Source: Fasciola hepatica
Taxonomy: Eukaryota; Platyhelminthes; Trematoda; Plagiorchiida; Fasciolidae
DNA length: 64,000 nucleotides
Direction: 5' to 3'
NCBI GenBank assembly: GCA_948099385.1
Contig: CANUEZ040000193.1
Span: forward strand, 4,724,501-4,788,500
Both the position numbers and the translations under genes were made by a program. The notes beneath the pieces are model-generated. The model made no database searches. It saw nothing but the letters and a program-made list of their open reading frames with translations, and had not been told where the DNA came from. This document shows, in pieces, positions 1 through 13,699 of the stretch (positions are counted from its first letter, which is position 1; each line of letters starts with the position of its first letter).

Positions 1-1862
1 GGTCTGACATATGCAAAGAATATTTAGAACAACTTCATGGATTTAAAAAAGCATGCATGAATAACACTCTAATCTTACGAATTTCCGAAGACGCATGAAA
101 TATGGTTGTTCTTTCAATAAGTGTTGATATGAATCTAATCCTTGAGAGAGTTAGCTTTGGTAGCTTAAATGTTGTTTCCACTCCTGATGTGAACTCGGTG
201 GATCGGCATTACTAATGATTCTTCACATGGATGTAACAGTTGTGCAGCCATGGTGGGGTTTTGATGGTGAGTTGGGTGTTGATAGTGAATGATGAATCAT
301 TTCAAGAAATAAACTTGAAGGTCATCTATTCGGGTCACAATAGATAATATGAAAGAATATCTTATAACATTCGAGATTGACAAACGGAGGGAAACATGAA
401 GGTCTTGTCCAGACATTTGTGATTAATGACGATTGTTTCTGAAGAATGTATAAAGGGAAATCTGCGAATACACTCGAAATTACGCATAATGTAGGTAACA
501 CAGGACCCCTAAAGTTGTAGTGTTCAAATACGCTTTGGGAGAACCCTGTTGAATACGCCTACAAAAGCGTATGTAACAGTTTGGTTGTAATCTCATAAAA
601 ACAAACTTAACGAATCGGTATGAGATGAATAACGCTGGGTATGTCACATCGTACATAATTGTCAAGATTTCTAGTGAAATGTTCCTCCAGACACACAGTA
701 AATTTGGATACTTTTCAATCATCCTGATCACTGGGTTTTTTTAGTTGGAGGAGCTAATGGCGGTTAAATTCTATTTCTACGTAGCTCACATAAATCAGAA
801 AAACGTTTCTGTGTTTTCAGAGGATCTATGCTAAGCGTTTCTGGAGAGTTTGGTTGCGTAAATCAGAAAGTGAGTGGAGGGAGTCAAAATGACCGTGTTC
901 ATCATATTGGTTATTGACTTGACATTAAACTGGCCGGCGCTGGTCAAATAATCATCACGGTGGATTCCAAGTCATTTTATGGTGAATGGCGAGTTCGAAT
1001 CCTGCCGGCAACTTCGATTACTATCCCACAAATTTTAGTATGCGGGATGCATTTGTTCGAACGTTGGAGACTTTTGTCCCATTATTCGTTCCCTGGAGTT
1101 TACTACTCATTGACCAGTTTCATCGGTTAAAGATTGTTCTGCCAGCTCATGAACTGATCTTCTTTGGTAATCCTCAGAAGTCCAAGTCGAGGAACAATTT
1201 CACTTGACTGGAGTTACTGTATCTAATGTTAGATGTAGCTTTTTCCATTTGTCTGCACTACAAGTGGACGGTGAGCAAAACTCAGTGAATTGATTTTTCC
1301 AAGGAGACTCGCCACGTACAGTAGAAGGCACATATTTCCAGCATCTCTGATGAAATAAACACTCCACCGTGAGTGTCCCGAAGCTGCGGTACACCCATTT
1401 CGGTTTCAAAAGATCAAAAAGTAGAAAACACCGTGGTTCAAATAGATAAGCTAGAACAATAACACGAGTAATGGGATACGGTGGACACTGGCATAATCTA
1501 CTTCATACGAGTAAGTTGAAAATGAGCAACGATAATTTTCTTTTTGGGTACAAACTGGGTGTGACTATCTGGGCCCATAGAAATAGTACAAATTAGGTGA
1601 ACTGCACTTCAAATTTATATTTAGTTTCAAACAATGGCTAGTGGGACCAAGTGGAATAGGAGGTATTTTGATTGTGTGATTTCGATGCAATATGATCGAG
1701 AGTGGTCTTGTAAAATGACCGTCACAATGAGAATCAAATACTCTCAATTCGTGTGTGGTGAAAGAGTAAATAACACTGGCACATTGTGTTTTACGTTGAA
1801 GGGGGAGCAGTATAGTGAGCAGGCTGTTGGCAGTCATACTGCAGTTCGAATAATGCATTTGT
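1..1862. other. No recognisable gene; unique left flank
   Basis: Only short open frames (up to about 115 codons) with no motif I recognise. The sequence is AT-rich and has no partner on the right-hand side of the window; homology to the right-hand duplicate starts abruptly at 1863. Confidence 0.5.
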
Positions 1863-4800
1863 TTGGTCCCGTTGTTGCACACATTGAGTCATTGTACTCT
1901 TGGAGTTCCCTCTATTTTTGTATTTTGAAGATCAAACACGAGCAAATCCCACGGGAGACACTGATCCTTGCATACTACTAATCTGTGGGAAGTCTAACTA
2001 GTTGACTTGTTATTGTAGGGCGTGTCAGACTTTCTAGGCGAGGTTCAAGTGACCTTGCCACTCAATGGTTAGATACTTTGAGAGATATGACTAGATGCCG
2101 CGATTAATTCGGCTATTGCATCCGCAAACGTTCTCCATCGACCTAATTCCAATAACGTGGTTCTCGTATCATACTCACTTCTCCTCCATTATTTCCTTGT
2201 GAGATTGCCTCATTGAGATAGCAATGAAAGCCACTACACACAATGCATGGTAATGGTTACCTGAAAAGAACAAACCTGTATTTCATTATATTGCATCGAT
2301 GATTCCATTAGGCTAGCAAACTCAACTATCAGTCGAAATGGAGCACAACTGATTTTCGCCAAAATGAGATGAGTAGAGGGAAAATACTACTGAGAAGAAA
2401 GCCAGGTTCCGTGAGTTCCCTCGGTGCATTTTATTTTGTCAGATGGAAAAAGTGCTAAATTAAACATTGTAGATGCGCATTGGACATTTCCAGGGGATGC
2501 GATAAGTTCAAACACGAAAACTGTAGATGAAAAGTAATAGGTGACGGGTGATGATAAGCGATTATCATAAAAGGCTCCAAACCCATAGGCTGAAAATTGA
2601 ACGAAAGCTGTTTCGTAAAATGTTTGGAGCATGATGTTTGGAAATAAGTACACTGAAGCCAGCTTTATCCGGGTACTCTAAACCTGCCGTCATCTAGGGC
2701 AACGGCAATCAGTGATCAGTAGTGGTGAAAATGGAACAAACGGGAAAAAACAAACTAAAATTTGAACATTGACTATCGGGCCAAAAGCTTCTCAAAACAA
2801 CTTTGCTCAGTGTTGAATTTCATGCTGTACCAAATTAGTTTCGGACAAAATATTATCATATCCACCAGTTGTTCATATTTCGCGATGCGCTGAATCGCGT
2901 GTGTGGAATGTTTGTACTGATTATGTACACTTCATCCGTAGAAACTAGTACACTCTTGTGTGTTGGATGTTTTTGATTTACCTCGTTCATGCTGCTCCCT
3001 GATTGGTCAGAGAGTGACTTTTGATTGGCAGCTGTAAATCGAAAAATGCGACTGGTGCAAGCGACTGCATAAACCACCGAATATTTACCAATATCGAGAT
3101 TACCTTGTCGCACACTGTTGCAATATTCTGACGACTTTTCACGGAGAACTGACTTTTGATATCATAGAGGTTTGCACTTCAAATTTAGCTACTGAAAATG
3201 GCTGCAGCAGCCAGGTTTTGACATATTCTATTATCCGACAAGAAAAATCGCGTTTTATAGTCTGCTCGATAACAAGGGTAGTCTGATAAAACGAAGAACG
3301 GTCCTACGGCCTTGTATACTTCTGGTTATGGAAGTTTGGATACAGTTCATGCTTGTGCTTGATTGTGGTGGAAGAGGTATATATATCATGGTCACAAAGG
3401 TCCACTCAACAATCAGGGATAACCGGCAAACTGACCCTGGGAATTGAGAGGAACGCCACACAAGTTCCAAACAGGTCAGGTCCTGTACCGAGCAGGGCGA
3501 TAGTGTAAGTGCTGTCCACAAGCGGCTTTCTCGTTATTTAGTTGACTGATGATTGTGAAATTTCATTAGTATTCGGCGGATCACAGCCGACATTGTACTG
3601 CCCTCCGAGAACTGGAGTTTGTGGGTCCATCGTGTTGTATGTTTTTCGGCTGAGGAACCTATCGATCTGCTGTACTCATCACTCTATTTTTTTTCTGCTC
3701 AGGTATAAGATGGCCGGCTTCGCTGCACAGGAATGACTCTCCCTTGTAGCGCCTATCCGATGCGTTGCGAATGAGGCGGAATAGCTTGTTGGAGTCACAA
3801 ATCCCTACTACAGTCTCCACGGTTTCAGAATGTTTGATCCATTACCGCTTTCAATCAACCTTAACGGAGAGCGAACCTCCCCGTGTCATTATGTAGTTCT
3901 CGCCACTTCCTGATATCTGCGCTTCGTTGGATTTGGCTGACAGCAGAAATGGCTTCCCAGAGATCCAGTCTGGTAACCGTCGTGACCTGAGACTTCTCGC
4001 ATTGATTCATCCGAGGGACTTGTGAGAACCATCCAGTTCCAAGCGATGGACAGAATGTCACATTTCTCGTTATCATTGAATTTCTCTTAGATATTGGCGT
4101 CCAATTCATCATCGCAATCACTGTCGAGACTCGGTGCAAGCTCCGGAGACGTGCAAAAGAAGTCTTAGGGAAATCGGCTCCCAAGCGATCCAAAAGCTTT
4201 TGGATTTACTGATAGTATCGAATGTGACATCATGGCTCTCAAATTCGTCTGCCTTGTCGCTACTAGCTAGCAATCCGTCTCTTTTCCTGGAACATTTATG
4301 CGCCGAGTGCCACAGTAAAGTATGCGGTCTTCTGAGAAACACGCCACGCAGATGTTTCAATTTTAGTTCATCGGCGTCCTCATTGTGAGGCTGCCAACCT
4401 ATGGTAGAGTCCTTACATTCCAACAAGCTGCACAAGCCTGTTTCCGACAGTTCATTATTCCAGTTTGCTGTCTTAACACCTCGACCATTGGAGCATGAGG
4501 AGCGTCACTTGCCGGACAAGCCTTGGCATGATCAGATCGCACGTTTTCAAAATTATTCATAGAGGTTCTCGGGAAACGTGTGCGTGGCGGTGTTTCCGGC
4601 ACTGTTCAGGGATATTGTATTACTCGATTGCCCAGTCAACAGTGGAAATTAGATTACTGGTGACTAATCCAGCCTTTATCCAGATGATCTCCTTTCAGCC
4701 TTTGATTATGCAAATGCAAACCAGAGCGCAGCGGAATTGTTCCACATGAGCCGGTGGCCTGTTGTTCAGCTAATTTGCCCATTCCGGAATACGAGGTTGG

Positions 4801-6417
4801 GTGGGTTGGATAGATTTACTGTGTAGCCCATGGGTCGGTAGATCTCGTCCGCCCATTAGGGAGTACCTGTCCTGGCATACCGAACGTCGCTTCTTTTCTA
4901 GAAAATAAGGCCTTAGTTACCCTAAATCTTATTTAACGCCCTGTTTAGCGGTTCGCCGAGGTGTGGCCGCTCATGCGTGCTTCAGATTTTTGGGGACATA
5001 GATGAGAGGTGGGAAACCGATGGAGACCAATGAAATGGAGGACGTCCTATGTGACACGACAGTCTACTACCACGCAGACGATACCTCCCACGCTTCAACT
5101 AGTATTCCATGGAAGCAATTTATTCCCGAAATCTATCGGGCTAGAATCAAATACCACGAAAACCGAAAGTAAATCATCTTACTTATGGCCATCAGCTCAA
5201 AAGCTGTCCATCAATGACCAGCCGGTGGAGTGCGCTCCATCATTCACGTATTAGGGCAATACGTTGCCTCCAATTGATCAGCTTTGATACCTGATATATT
5301 CATGAAACCGCCTCGTCGTCTAGTAGGAGAAACTTGCGTGTAAGTGAAGGAAAGAAAGGAATAAGTGTATCGATGGTCTGCCGTGGCGTATTGATAGAAA
5401 TGTGCTTCCCTTTAGTCACCCAGTTGTAGACCATCGTTTGTCGTTTATCCAGATATGTCTGGAATGGAGTTTGAAACTACTCTCAAAGTACAATCATGTT
5501 ATTCGCTGTCATGATTGAAAAGGATGAATGACATCCATAGTTCCACAAGAAGATGCCCAAGAAAACGTGTGTTCCTGCCGCCCCATAACGTCTTTAGTTC
5601 GAATTAGCCCGGGAAGGTCCAAGTGGTATTCGACTGTGCGGCTGTTCGTGAGAGCATTCCACTCAACGAAGTCCTAACACAAGTACCTGATCCAACTGAT
5701 CATTAGTTAGGAGAAGCCGTCAGGTTCCGTTGATATGTCATAGCTCTTTTACCACGAATTGAATAGATATTCCAGCAAATTAGGTTTCGAACGTGTTACG
5801 GGATATCTGTAGGCTTCCTTCAGTGGTCAGATTAAGATGTGAGAAGTAGTGCGATTGTTTACGAAAAGAGAGCTCATCCGTTTGGCACTAGTTATTCATC
5901 GTGTTGTGCCAAGCTGTCCTTAAGAAGAGCTGCCGAGGACAGCAACCTTGACTTTTTTCATTAGCATTATATGCGATGACTGATAACTTTTGTCTGGACG
6001 GTTGTTTGTTGTCACTGTAGAATGAGGATTAATTGCGATAATTCAAACAGATAGGCAACTTTCACCTGAATGGGTGTCGTAAAGACGTTGACTACGAGCA
6101 GAATCGATGAACGGAAAAAATCGAGTACGTACTTCAAATTTTATCAGCAGATCATCGTGGACGATAAAGCATTAGGTTTCATGTGGGATATTTAGTATGA
6201 CTTTTGTCTGCTTTCAATTAATTTATCCGAGGTTCCAAAAACGACTAGGGAATAACTATGATTTTTCGCCCCATTATTTGATCCATAATCGTTTGTAGTT
6301 CCCATTTTATTGCCTTATCAAAAGAAACGTCATTATGTTTGTCAAAAAATCTGGAGTAGGTCACTGAAAGAACAAAGACTGTCAAAATATCTGTTCTTCG
6401 AGGAGAGCAATCAGTAC
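1863..6417 (+). repeat. Duplicated block L1 (direct copy of 34851-39174)
   Basis: This segment recurs in direct orientation at 34851-39174. Both ends are sharp. The left end joins at a short TTGG microhomology, and on the right homology stops just after the shared AGCAATCAGTAC at 6406-6417. The left copy is about 231 bp longer net, mostly from about 215 bp around 2581-2800 that is absent on the right. Identity is uneven: 3541-3970 has one difference that I can find and 5505-6240 is about 99%, whereas 3975-4900 is nearer 86-90%. The block contains a LINE endonuclease relic on the minus strand. Confidence 0.93.
3861..4470 (-). pseudogene. LINE endonuclease (APE-type) relic in block L1
   Basis: Minus-strand translation in two or three frames gives the start of an apurinic-like endonuclease of a non-LTR retrotransposon. 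The element would use this domain to nick target DNA before reverse transcription. Visible are WNVRTL near 4402-4420, the typical opening of the domain, then a region matching its second block (CFSE, GTRRINVPGKE), then SHDV and AWEPISLRL in a neighbouring frame, ending near ARLRSLHRVSTVIAM. Stops and frameshifts break it, and no reverse transcriptase follows in a readable frame. The right-hand copy at 36650-37230 keeps other pieces of the same domain (for example CYSEV and YLYHSDKAE), which confirms the family. It could be RTE- or CR1-like; the clade is not resolved. Confidence 0.6.
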
Positions 6418-7670
6418 TTCTGGATTTTGAAAGCCATGCCAACCGTGAGACGCGTCCTCAGTGAGTGCCTAATATGCCCAACCCATTGGTCAAGTAATAA
6501 CACTTTTGACTGATTGCCAATGGGAAGGTGGGAGCTACCTCTTTGAGAAATGCGGTATATATTATTCCGGACCGTTTGGTATCAAGTTAGATTGAAGTGA
6601 GCACAACAGATATGGGTGTCGAGCAATACACCTGGAAATCGCATATAATATAATTGCGAGTATACTTCTCATGGCAATGATACGGTTTATAGTCAGACGC
6701 AGTATACCTAAGGTGATGTAAAGTGATGGTGGGTGTGACGTTGAGGCCGCAGAATGTGCACTGAAAACAGCGTCGTTTGCTGTGATAATCGTGAAATTAT
6801 TCAACAGGGTACGTTACGCTATGAAATTGATTGACACATTAGGCCACCAGGTGCAAGCTATGTGAATGTTAGGCTGATATTGTCGGCATTCAGTTCACAT
6901 CAACCCCTAAACGGCGAGGAATCATCGACATACATGTTGGATTTTGGACGTATCATCAAACATAGATGTTGAGTCTCCGTGCGTGGAGACCCAGGGCACC
7001 CACACGCACTTTGACTTAGTGATTTATACTTGCTTCCCTCAACACATCACTTTGTGCAGTAAAACATAAGCTAGTAAAAACGTGCACCAAAACTGACGTC
7101 AAGCTGAAAATCTAGATGCGATTTTTAGGATAAGTTGGAGTCGTGAATATATCCCTACATAAAGGGCTGAAAGATGAATCGGACTTGTAAGGGGAGACGT
7201 GATTCCTATTGCTGACGGAATTGCAGCATGCAGCACATGGCACAAAATATTCTATACTTAAATGGTTTCGGCTAACGATGAGTATGTTCGTCAGATCTAG
7301 TGTGGGGACCGCATCATATATTGACGGTGGGGATATAGAATAATTCTGTTTCTTGAGAAGTACATGGGAACTGACGGAAAATATAAGTAACGTGATGCAA
7401 GCATTTCGTTTGCTCTCGTCCGCCGCCTACCTTAAACATTTCAGTTTATATACCACACAGCGAGAGAAATCATATAATTACTCGGGTTTGATTGAAAGCC
7501 ACAATAGGGAGTTCGAAAAGGGATCCTTTCGGTTGGTGCCATAACAAACAAACATTTGTGTGAACCATTTGTTGTGCACAAATCACTGACGAATGCATTC
7601 TGATGGACTTCGCTTCGGTGAAAGCTCACAGCTCCAAATTGGGATTGCGCAACACAATTTTAACGGATTA
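6418..7670. other. No recognisable gene; left-specific sequence
   Basis: This segment has no copy in the right-hand duplicate. It contains only short open frames without motifs. Confidence 0.4.
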
Positions 7671-7695
7671 GGTCGGGTCAGCTTTGTGACCTGAT
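7671..7695 (+). repeat. Isolated copy of the 4.1-kb arm terminus
   Basis: Twenty-five bases here (GGTCGGGTCAGCTTTGTGAC and the next five) match the outer end of arm B at 34807-34831 with one difference, and are the inverse of the outer end of arm A near 9320-9344. It could mark the end of a mobile or recombining unit. Confidence 0.6.
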
Positions 7696-7734
7696 GCAAA
7701 TAGAGTTGGAACAATAAACGAATCCGTAGATGTG

Positions 7735-7985
7735 ACTTTTTAGTTGCATGTGCTCGTTAGTCTTTTCGACTATGCACGGACCGCCAGTCCGTCACTGTGA
7801 TGCCTGGCATAAAGCCAACACGGCAATCAGAGTATTGTTTCCCACGACCCATGAGATGGAGAACACGACTCATAGGGAGGAAGTGATCAGGATGTATTGC
7901 CAGAGCGTGCGTGTAGCATGCACGTGCAACTGTCAAATTACTACCGTGCTTGATAGCGAGAATTCGTATGAACAATCGAATGTTA
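7735..7985 (+). repeat. Inverted repeat, left half
   Basis: This segment matches the reverse complement of about 8680-8905 with substitutions and small indels. Shared landmarks are GACTATGCACGGACCG, the GTGCTTGATAGCGAGAA segment and TCTCATG. A 142-codon open frame (7748-8176, plus strand) starts here but has no recognisable domain. A shorter related piece, about 45-60 bp, lies at 41990-42061. Confidence 0.7.
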
Positions 7986-8679
7986 GGCAAATAAACGAGG
8001 CTGATATCTGTTACAAGATCTCCGCTTGCTTTCCTCGATTTTCGATGATGCTCGATAAACTATCGGGATATCAGTTGGCCAGCAACGTTCTTTCTATAAA
8101 CTCCTATTCATTTTGCACTTACTCTTTGATGCAGATTTCCCAAGCTCCGTCGAAGGGGATTCGAACCAAACCATGATTGCAGCTCTTTGGTGCGAAGCTG
8201 GAGAATTGTAGAAAGCGACTTCCCTAAGTTACTTTGAAACCTATAGCGCGTGGCAACATTTTACCGAACATCTGAATATTACAGCATCTAAATTGGGTAA
8301 GCTTTTGACTAATTCTTCTTCGTGAGTAACAGAGGGATTAAGTAGAATAGAACAACCGGTGTCCCCTAAACCAGATAAGAAATCAGGCCGTGTAAACATG
8401 AAGACGATATGCACACATGAAAAATGAAAGACATACCTTCAGAAATAAAATCTTTCAAACGGGACACTAATTTGGATAACAACATTCTGACAGAGAAACA
8501 AATGATATCAATACATCTTCAAATTCTGAACTTACATGGAATCTCATCCGAAAACATAATAAACAACTCAAAACATTTGAGCAACGGGCGCCTAATTCGA
8601 CAGGATCACCACAAGTTCAAAAGTCATGAGTTTCCTTGAGGCCTTTATTATGCTTGCAAAATCGGCACATCACAAAACT

Positions 8680-8905
8680 GGTTCGCTATCAAGCACGGAT
8701 TTCATTTGACCGTCGCACGTTTACGGTACAATCACGATCTCGCAATGCACGCTAATTATTTTCTTCCCTAATAACCGTGTTCTCCATCTCATGAGTGGCG
8801 GGAAACGATAATCGGGTTGTCGCGTCATTTTCATGCGAAGCATCAAAGTGACGGACGCTAGGTCCGTGCATGGTCGAAAAGACTGATGAACACGTGCAAT
8901 TAGGC
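8680..8905 (-). repeat. Inverted repeat, right half
   Basis: Reverse-complement partner of 7735-7985, separated from it by about 700 bp. This is consistent with a foldback-type relic or two opposed insertions of the same family. Confidence 0.7.
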
Positions 8906-9298
8906 AGAAAGCTTTGTAAGATTCATCCGACGATACACATCAAATACTATCAACAAGATTCACGTTTCTATCGTTTTAGTATTCAGTGGCTACAACCTCA
9001 TCATTGAAACATATGTATACATAAGGTCAACCAGAGGACACTCATAGACTGTGGTGCAAATACTTCAGTTACTCATTACCAGCAGGTCAGGATTCAAATG
9101 TCATTCAGACAATCTTGCCGAACCAATGTCTCACATGTTTTCTATCAGTTAGTTTACAGCTACGGTGACGCATCCACAGGCAGAACGGATAGCTGCTTGG
9201 CTCAACCAACGTCGGAGAACATACCAAAATGCTTGGAAAAATCGATGACACCGCGCAATGCAGCCACAGAGAATTACGTCAGAGCTTCGGCCTCTTTC

Positions 9299-12200
9299 AA
9301 TTGCGAAATACCTAATTGAATCAGGTCACAAAGTTGACCCGACCAAATTCCTTACGTTGATCCTGCTCAGGTTGATGATGAGCCTAGCACACAATACGCT
9401 CTTACATTTGCACCTGCTTGAGTTATTCAGAGATAATATCGTTCTCTAATTAGGCAATACAAATATCTCTAATTTAGGTCTTAAGAAGGATAGAATTTAA
9501 ACTTCTTTTATATAATGCGACCAGGCTCCGTGAAATGGAAGCTGGATGTTGTTTATACATAAAGAGAAGGGCTCCTCGGTTTATCTCCCATCAATCTGCT
9601 GGGTTTTCTCATTCTTCTATCTAATGTCCTTATATTTTTGATAGTTTTTTCGAAAGACATTCAATGGTAGACAAGATACATTGAGTGAGTAGACCCACTT
9701 GTTGGACGCATTTGTGTGTTTAATGAAAACATGCAGCCTACGTATTATGACCTCCAATGGGCTAGACTGGATACTTTAATTTCATCACGTTTCTATCACA
9801 TGACGTAACAAGGTGCTCATGTCATAAACTGGACTCAAACTTATCCCTTCTCTTATTATTTTATCACAGGTGAAACACTGACAAACAGTTGTTTCGATGC
9901 CGAGTGTGCTGATTTTCTAATCGAGTGTCCTCACTCAACCGTATTTGCCAAATGAGATGAATATTCATTAGTTGCAGGAAGGTATCACCAAGTACAACCA
10001 TGAACCAGAACAAACAGGTCAGTACGACACTGGTAACCAAAACTTCAAGTTCAATTTCACATATGAACAACGTGCCTCGAATTTATCTTTTACCCTGTCA
10101 TACCAAGACAATAATGAACACGTGCATATCTCTCACTAAAAGCTCACCTTATCAAACTATAAATTGGGAAAAACGTTTGACGATCATCACTCGCATTCCA
10201 TAAACGATGTAGGATCGTTTTGTGACTTGGCTGTCATCTCCAGTTGGGCAGCTTTCTGGGCGCGTCTGTAGCATGAAGCATCACCATAATCACATCACCA
10301 CTATCACTACCACCAATCAATTACGATGCTCGCGTCAAACTGATAGACAAGTTCGAGTATCGGTGAATATAACGACAACAGTCAAAAAGTTGATCTTCAC
10401 ATGCGCTGTGTGAGCATACATAACCTGGTTCACATGAGATTAGCTGCGACAGCGGAATGAGTAATCATGTTGATTGAATCAAATTTATTGTTTATATACT
10501 TCGGTGGATCACGTGATGGTGTCGCGTCGCTCATTGAAGAAATGATTTTCTAGTTTTTCCAGTGGGAAAATCACTACGACTGTCTGACTGTCAGTGACGT
10601 ATTGCCTTGTCTCCAAAAAATTCGTGGCAGTCAGTGATCTCTCATCGATCGATGACGCAATCGTTTTGAGTTTCTTTCTCAGGGCACATTTGGCTGTGCT
10701 GGTTCATTGTATGATGTGTGACCGGGGAATAACGTGAACATAATTACAGGTTCGGCATTATAGTAGATTCGCTGGAAGTTGGCTTCAAACGTTTGCTGAT
10801 TTGGTTGATCATAACGTATCATTTATGAGCAATTTATAATTCCACTTCCAAGAACAGTGGAAGATTATTCTTTATCAGCTTGATTTGATTATAATTTGCC
10901 GAGAATTATGCTGGATACGCAGTTGACATCAGCGTTTCAATGATTCCATTGATTTGTCCCTCCAGTGGCTCTGACGTCCAAATCTACTGTAGCCCGAGAA
11001 ACATTGTTTGCACTATGCTTATCTTGCACTTCTCCGGAACAATTTCAGTGCAGAACAGATAGAGTCGTTGTAGACAGATCTTTTATTTGATCCATTTTCT
11101 CAGTGTTCGGTGCGGATAGGTAACCTTATATTTGAACGGAAATTATTCTAGATGGCCAACTGTCCTTCACAACGTTACAGGATTTCGAAACATTAGCAAC
11201 CATTTTATTAGTTTTTATATCACGGAGATTCGGTCATTGGCGAGACTACTCGCTCTGTCGCATCTGTTTTGTCATTTCGACAACACGTTTTATTGAAAAT
11301 ACCAACAGACCCATGGGAAGGTTTTATCAGAGGACATTAAAAATCTGCTGATACAGTTTTTACGCCGCAACGTAACTGGATTTCGTATTCTTATCAACCA
11401 TTTTATTATTTATTATTTAGTGCGGATTCGGTCGATGATGAGACTACTCGCTCTGTTTCGTCTGTTTTGTCATTTTGAGGACACCTTTTACTGAAGTGAC
11501 TCATGGCTAAGATAAACTCATTTGTAATTCGATGCTTCTGTTCCCTTCAGTTCTATTTCAAACTGTGTGCCTGTGTGAAGAGAAATTCGGTACACGATTG
11601 CACGAATGTGTTGGTTTCATCTGCTCCTGCCAAACGAGCGAGCCTGTGTTGCGATAGTGATTACCTATGGAACTGAATTTCGTACCAATCCATCAAGACA
11701 AATGTAAAATGCTCTTGACAAGGTAAATACTGGTGGATCAGTAATCTGAATATTATAGACCAAATGTATACTGGCGTATCAATACTCCAATAACATCTAC
11801 TCACTTCATCTTCTATGCATGAATTCCGTAGGAATTGATCTGACTATTTCTCGTGTTACATAACCACGAAATGACACCCGCTTCTCCAATGAATTGCATT
11901 GTAATTGGTAGCTCTTTTTCGTGCCTGCACAATGCAGATCTTGATCGATCACTTGGATGTTCATATCGTTCACCAGCCACAAACTTGGTACCACTGGTTG
12001 CGTTCATTTTGTCTGTTGAGTATAACTTTCAACTTATTGTTTCGTTGTCGTATAAGGAATAGCAGATTGAGCGGCAGATGCAATATGGGAGCATGATCAC
12101 TGACTACGCCACATATTATACCAATAAATGACTCAAAAAGCTAAACATCATCTTTCGGGAGACGTTTGAGCGAGGCTTATGAACGTGTTTTTATTCCGGT

Positions 12201-13419
12201 CTCACATCGGAAATCCAACGTAATCCTCTTTGTTGAACGAATAGAGACGATGTATTCCAGGTGAAGGATGTGACAATGTATTCCATTCAACGTGGAACCG
12301 AAACAGTACCGATACGAGAAACACACGGAATGCAAACGATCTCAACGACGAATCAGAAAACGAACCGTGACTGAGTACAGTCGGATTTGATAAAGAGGTC
12401 GATAGAAACAGAAAAGTCAGTTCAGGTAAATAAGGTGGCCAGATAACGGTCTTATCCTCAAATCTATCGAGGCCACTATGAATCCCATGAACGATGAAAA
12501 ACTTTTACTTTGAACATGCAAATACAGTCCAGGTTTGACCCCTGACGTCAATTTTGCACACAATAGGTCAATTTATAACAAATCAAACTCAGTACGGTCA
12601 ATCAGATTCTGAAACTAAATGATGTGTCCCTCGAAACGGAAATTCAGTAATACCAACTGAGGGTTGGATGAATAAATCAAACATGCAACCACAGAATGAA
12701 AGAAATGAGGTCAGCGAAATCGAAACTGACGTCAAAGAAATCGGGCAACATTTAGCGGACCAGTGGAATAGTCAGTCATGGGAATGTTTATGAAGTCAAG
12801 AGTTGCGCAGACTGGACTCAGAAAAGGTCGTAAACTGTCCACCGATCCAAACGAGCGAGCAGCATCTTCATTGCAAATAGGCATGAAAACCTCAATGCTC
12901 GACAGCCAATCCAACCAGAACTCGGTCAATTATCAAAGCATACTAATTTGTGACAAGTTTACAGCCACTATTCACCCACAAAGCCGTCTCCATCATTCGA
13001 TAAGCTGACTACTTATCTCAAGCGAACCTGCAACAGATCTCCGTTTCATTGATCAATGGGTTGTCCACATGTGTATTGTCCGATAGAAGTTGACAGTTCA
13101 ATCAAATGCAGATAACAGGCGGTAATCAGTCCTGTTTTCCAATAATTAGTGCTCTATTTGACTGGTGATAAGCAGTTGCTTTGTGAGTGAGATAGGCAGC
13201 AAAATGTCACAAAAGTTGTGATTCCGTATATTGCCGACGATGACACAAGAAATTGAGAGGGTTATGACACTACTTGATGGAGTTCAATTTCGTTATCTGG
13301 CAATGCAGTGATCTCATGCCCCAGCACTGGATACGGTTCACACAGGCATATACGAACAGACGTTTCAGCTCATTAGTTGGAAGATCTACCGCACATTGAA
13401 GTCCACACTCATCAGAACA
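9299..13419 (+). repeat. Arm A of a 4.1-kb near-identical inverted repeat
   Basis: This arm is the reverse complement of 30732-34852. Corresponding positions always sum to 44151 from one end to the other, so there is no net insertion or deletion in 4.1 kb. I saw only scattered single-base differences (for example near 9304, 9643 and 9747, and one that changes ATG GGA ATG to ATG GGA AAG near 12784). No long open frame or transposase motif is visible; the longest frames are about 60-76 codons and are conserved only because the DNA is. The outer end (9299) abuts unrelated DNA on the left. The inner end (13419) abuts block L2. Confidence 0.95.
11165..11498 (+). repeat. Diverged tandem dimer inside arm A
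   Basis: About 140 bp at 11165-11305 is repeated with divergence at 11363-11498, roughly 198 bp further on. Both contain AACGT, an ACCATTTTATTA segment, GGATTCGGTC or GAGATTCGGTC, then GAGACTACTCGCTCTGT and TCTGTTTTGTCATTT. The mirror image is present in arm B at about 32653-32986. Confidence 0.8.
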
Positions 13420-13699
13420 TATCAGTCTGCTTCTTTATGATGGCACGTATCCTCCTGTATCTCGGCAAGAAAGCCCTTTCTGTCGGCAAGATACACCAAA
13501 CTGTGATCACTTGACACTTCGGTGGTCATAGCGTCTTACCGTCGAACGACGATATATTTCGTGGAAGGAGAAAATCCATTGTGACTCGGCTGGTGACCAA
13601 ATCTGACATATCGGGCCTTATGCGGTCCCCTACTTCAAGCCGAACAGTCTGGTTTCCGGTTATCTTTAATAATGCAGTGGGCTTTTTTGGCTATGGGAC

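Noticed and set aside
3542..3736. 64-codon plus-strand frame conserved at 36317-36511 with one amino-acid change
   Set aside because: The whole surrounding 430 bp is equally conserved, so the frame shows no sign of protein-level selection.
7748..8176. 142-codon plus-strand open frame
   Set aside because: It overlaps the inverted repeat and has no domain; the inverted partner at 8680-8905 is not open in the same frame.
10266..10400. Histidine- and threonine-rich frame in arm A (CAT/CAC/ACC run)
   Set aside because: It derives from a simple CAT/CAC-rich stretch; the frame is only 63 codons and carries no other signal.
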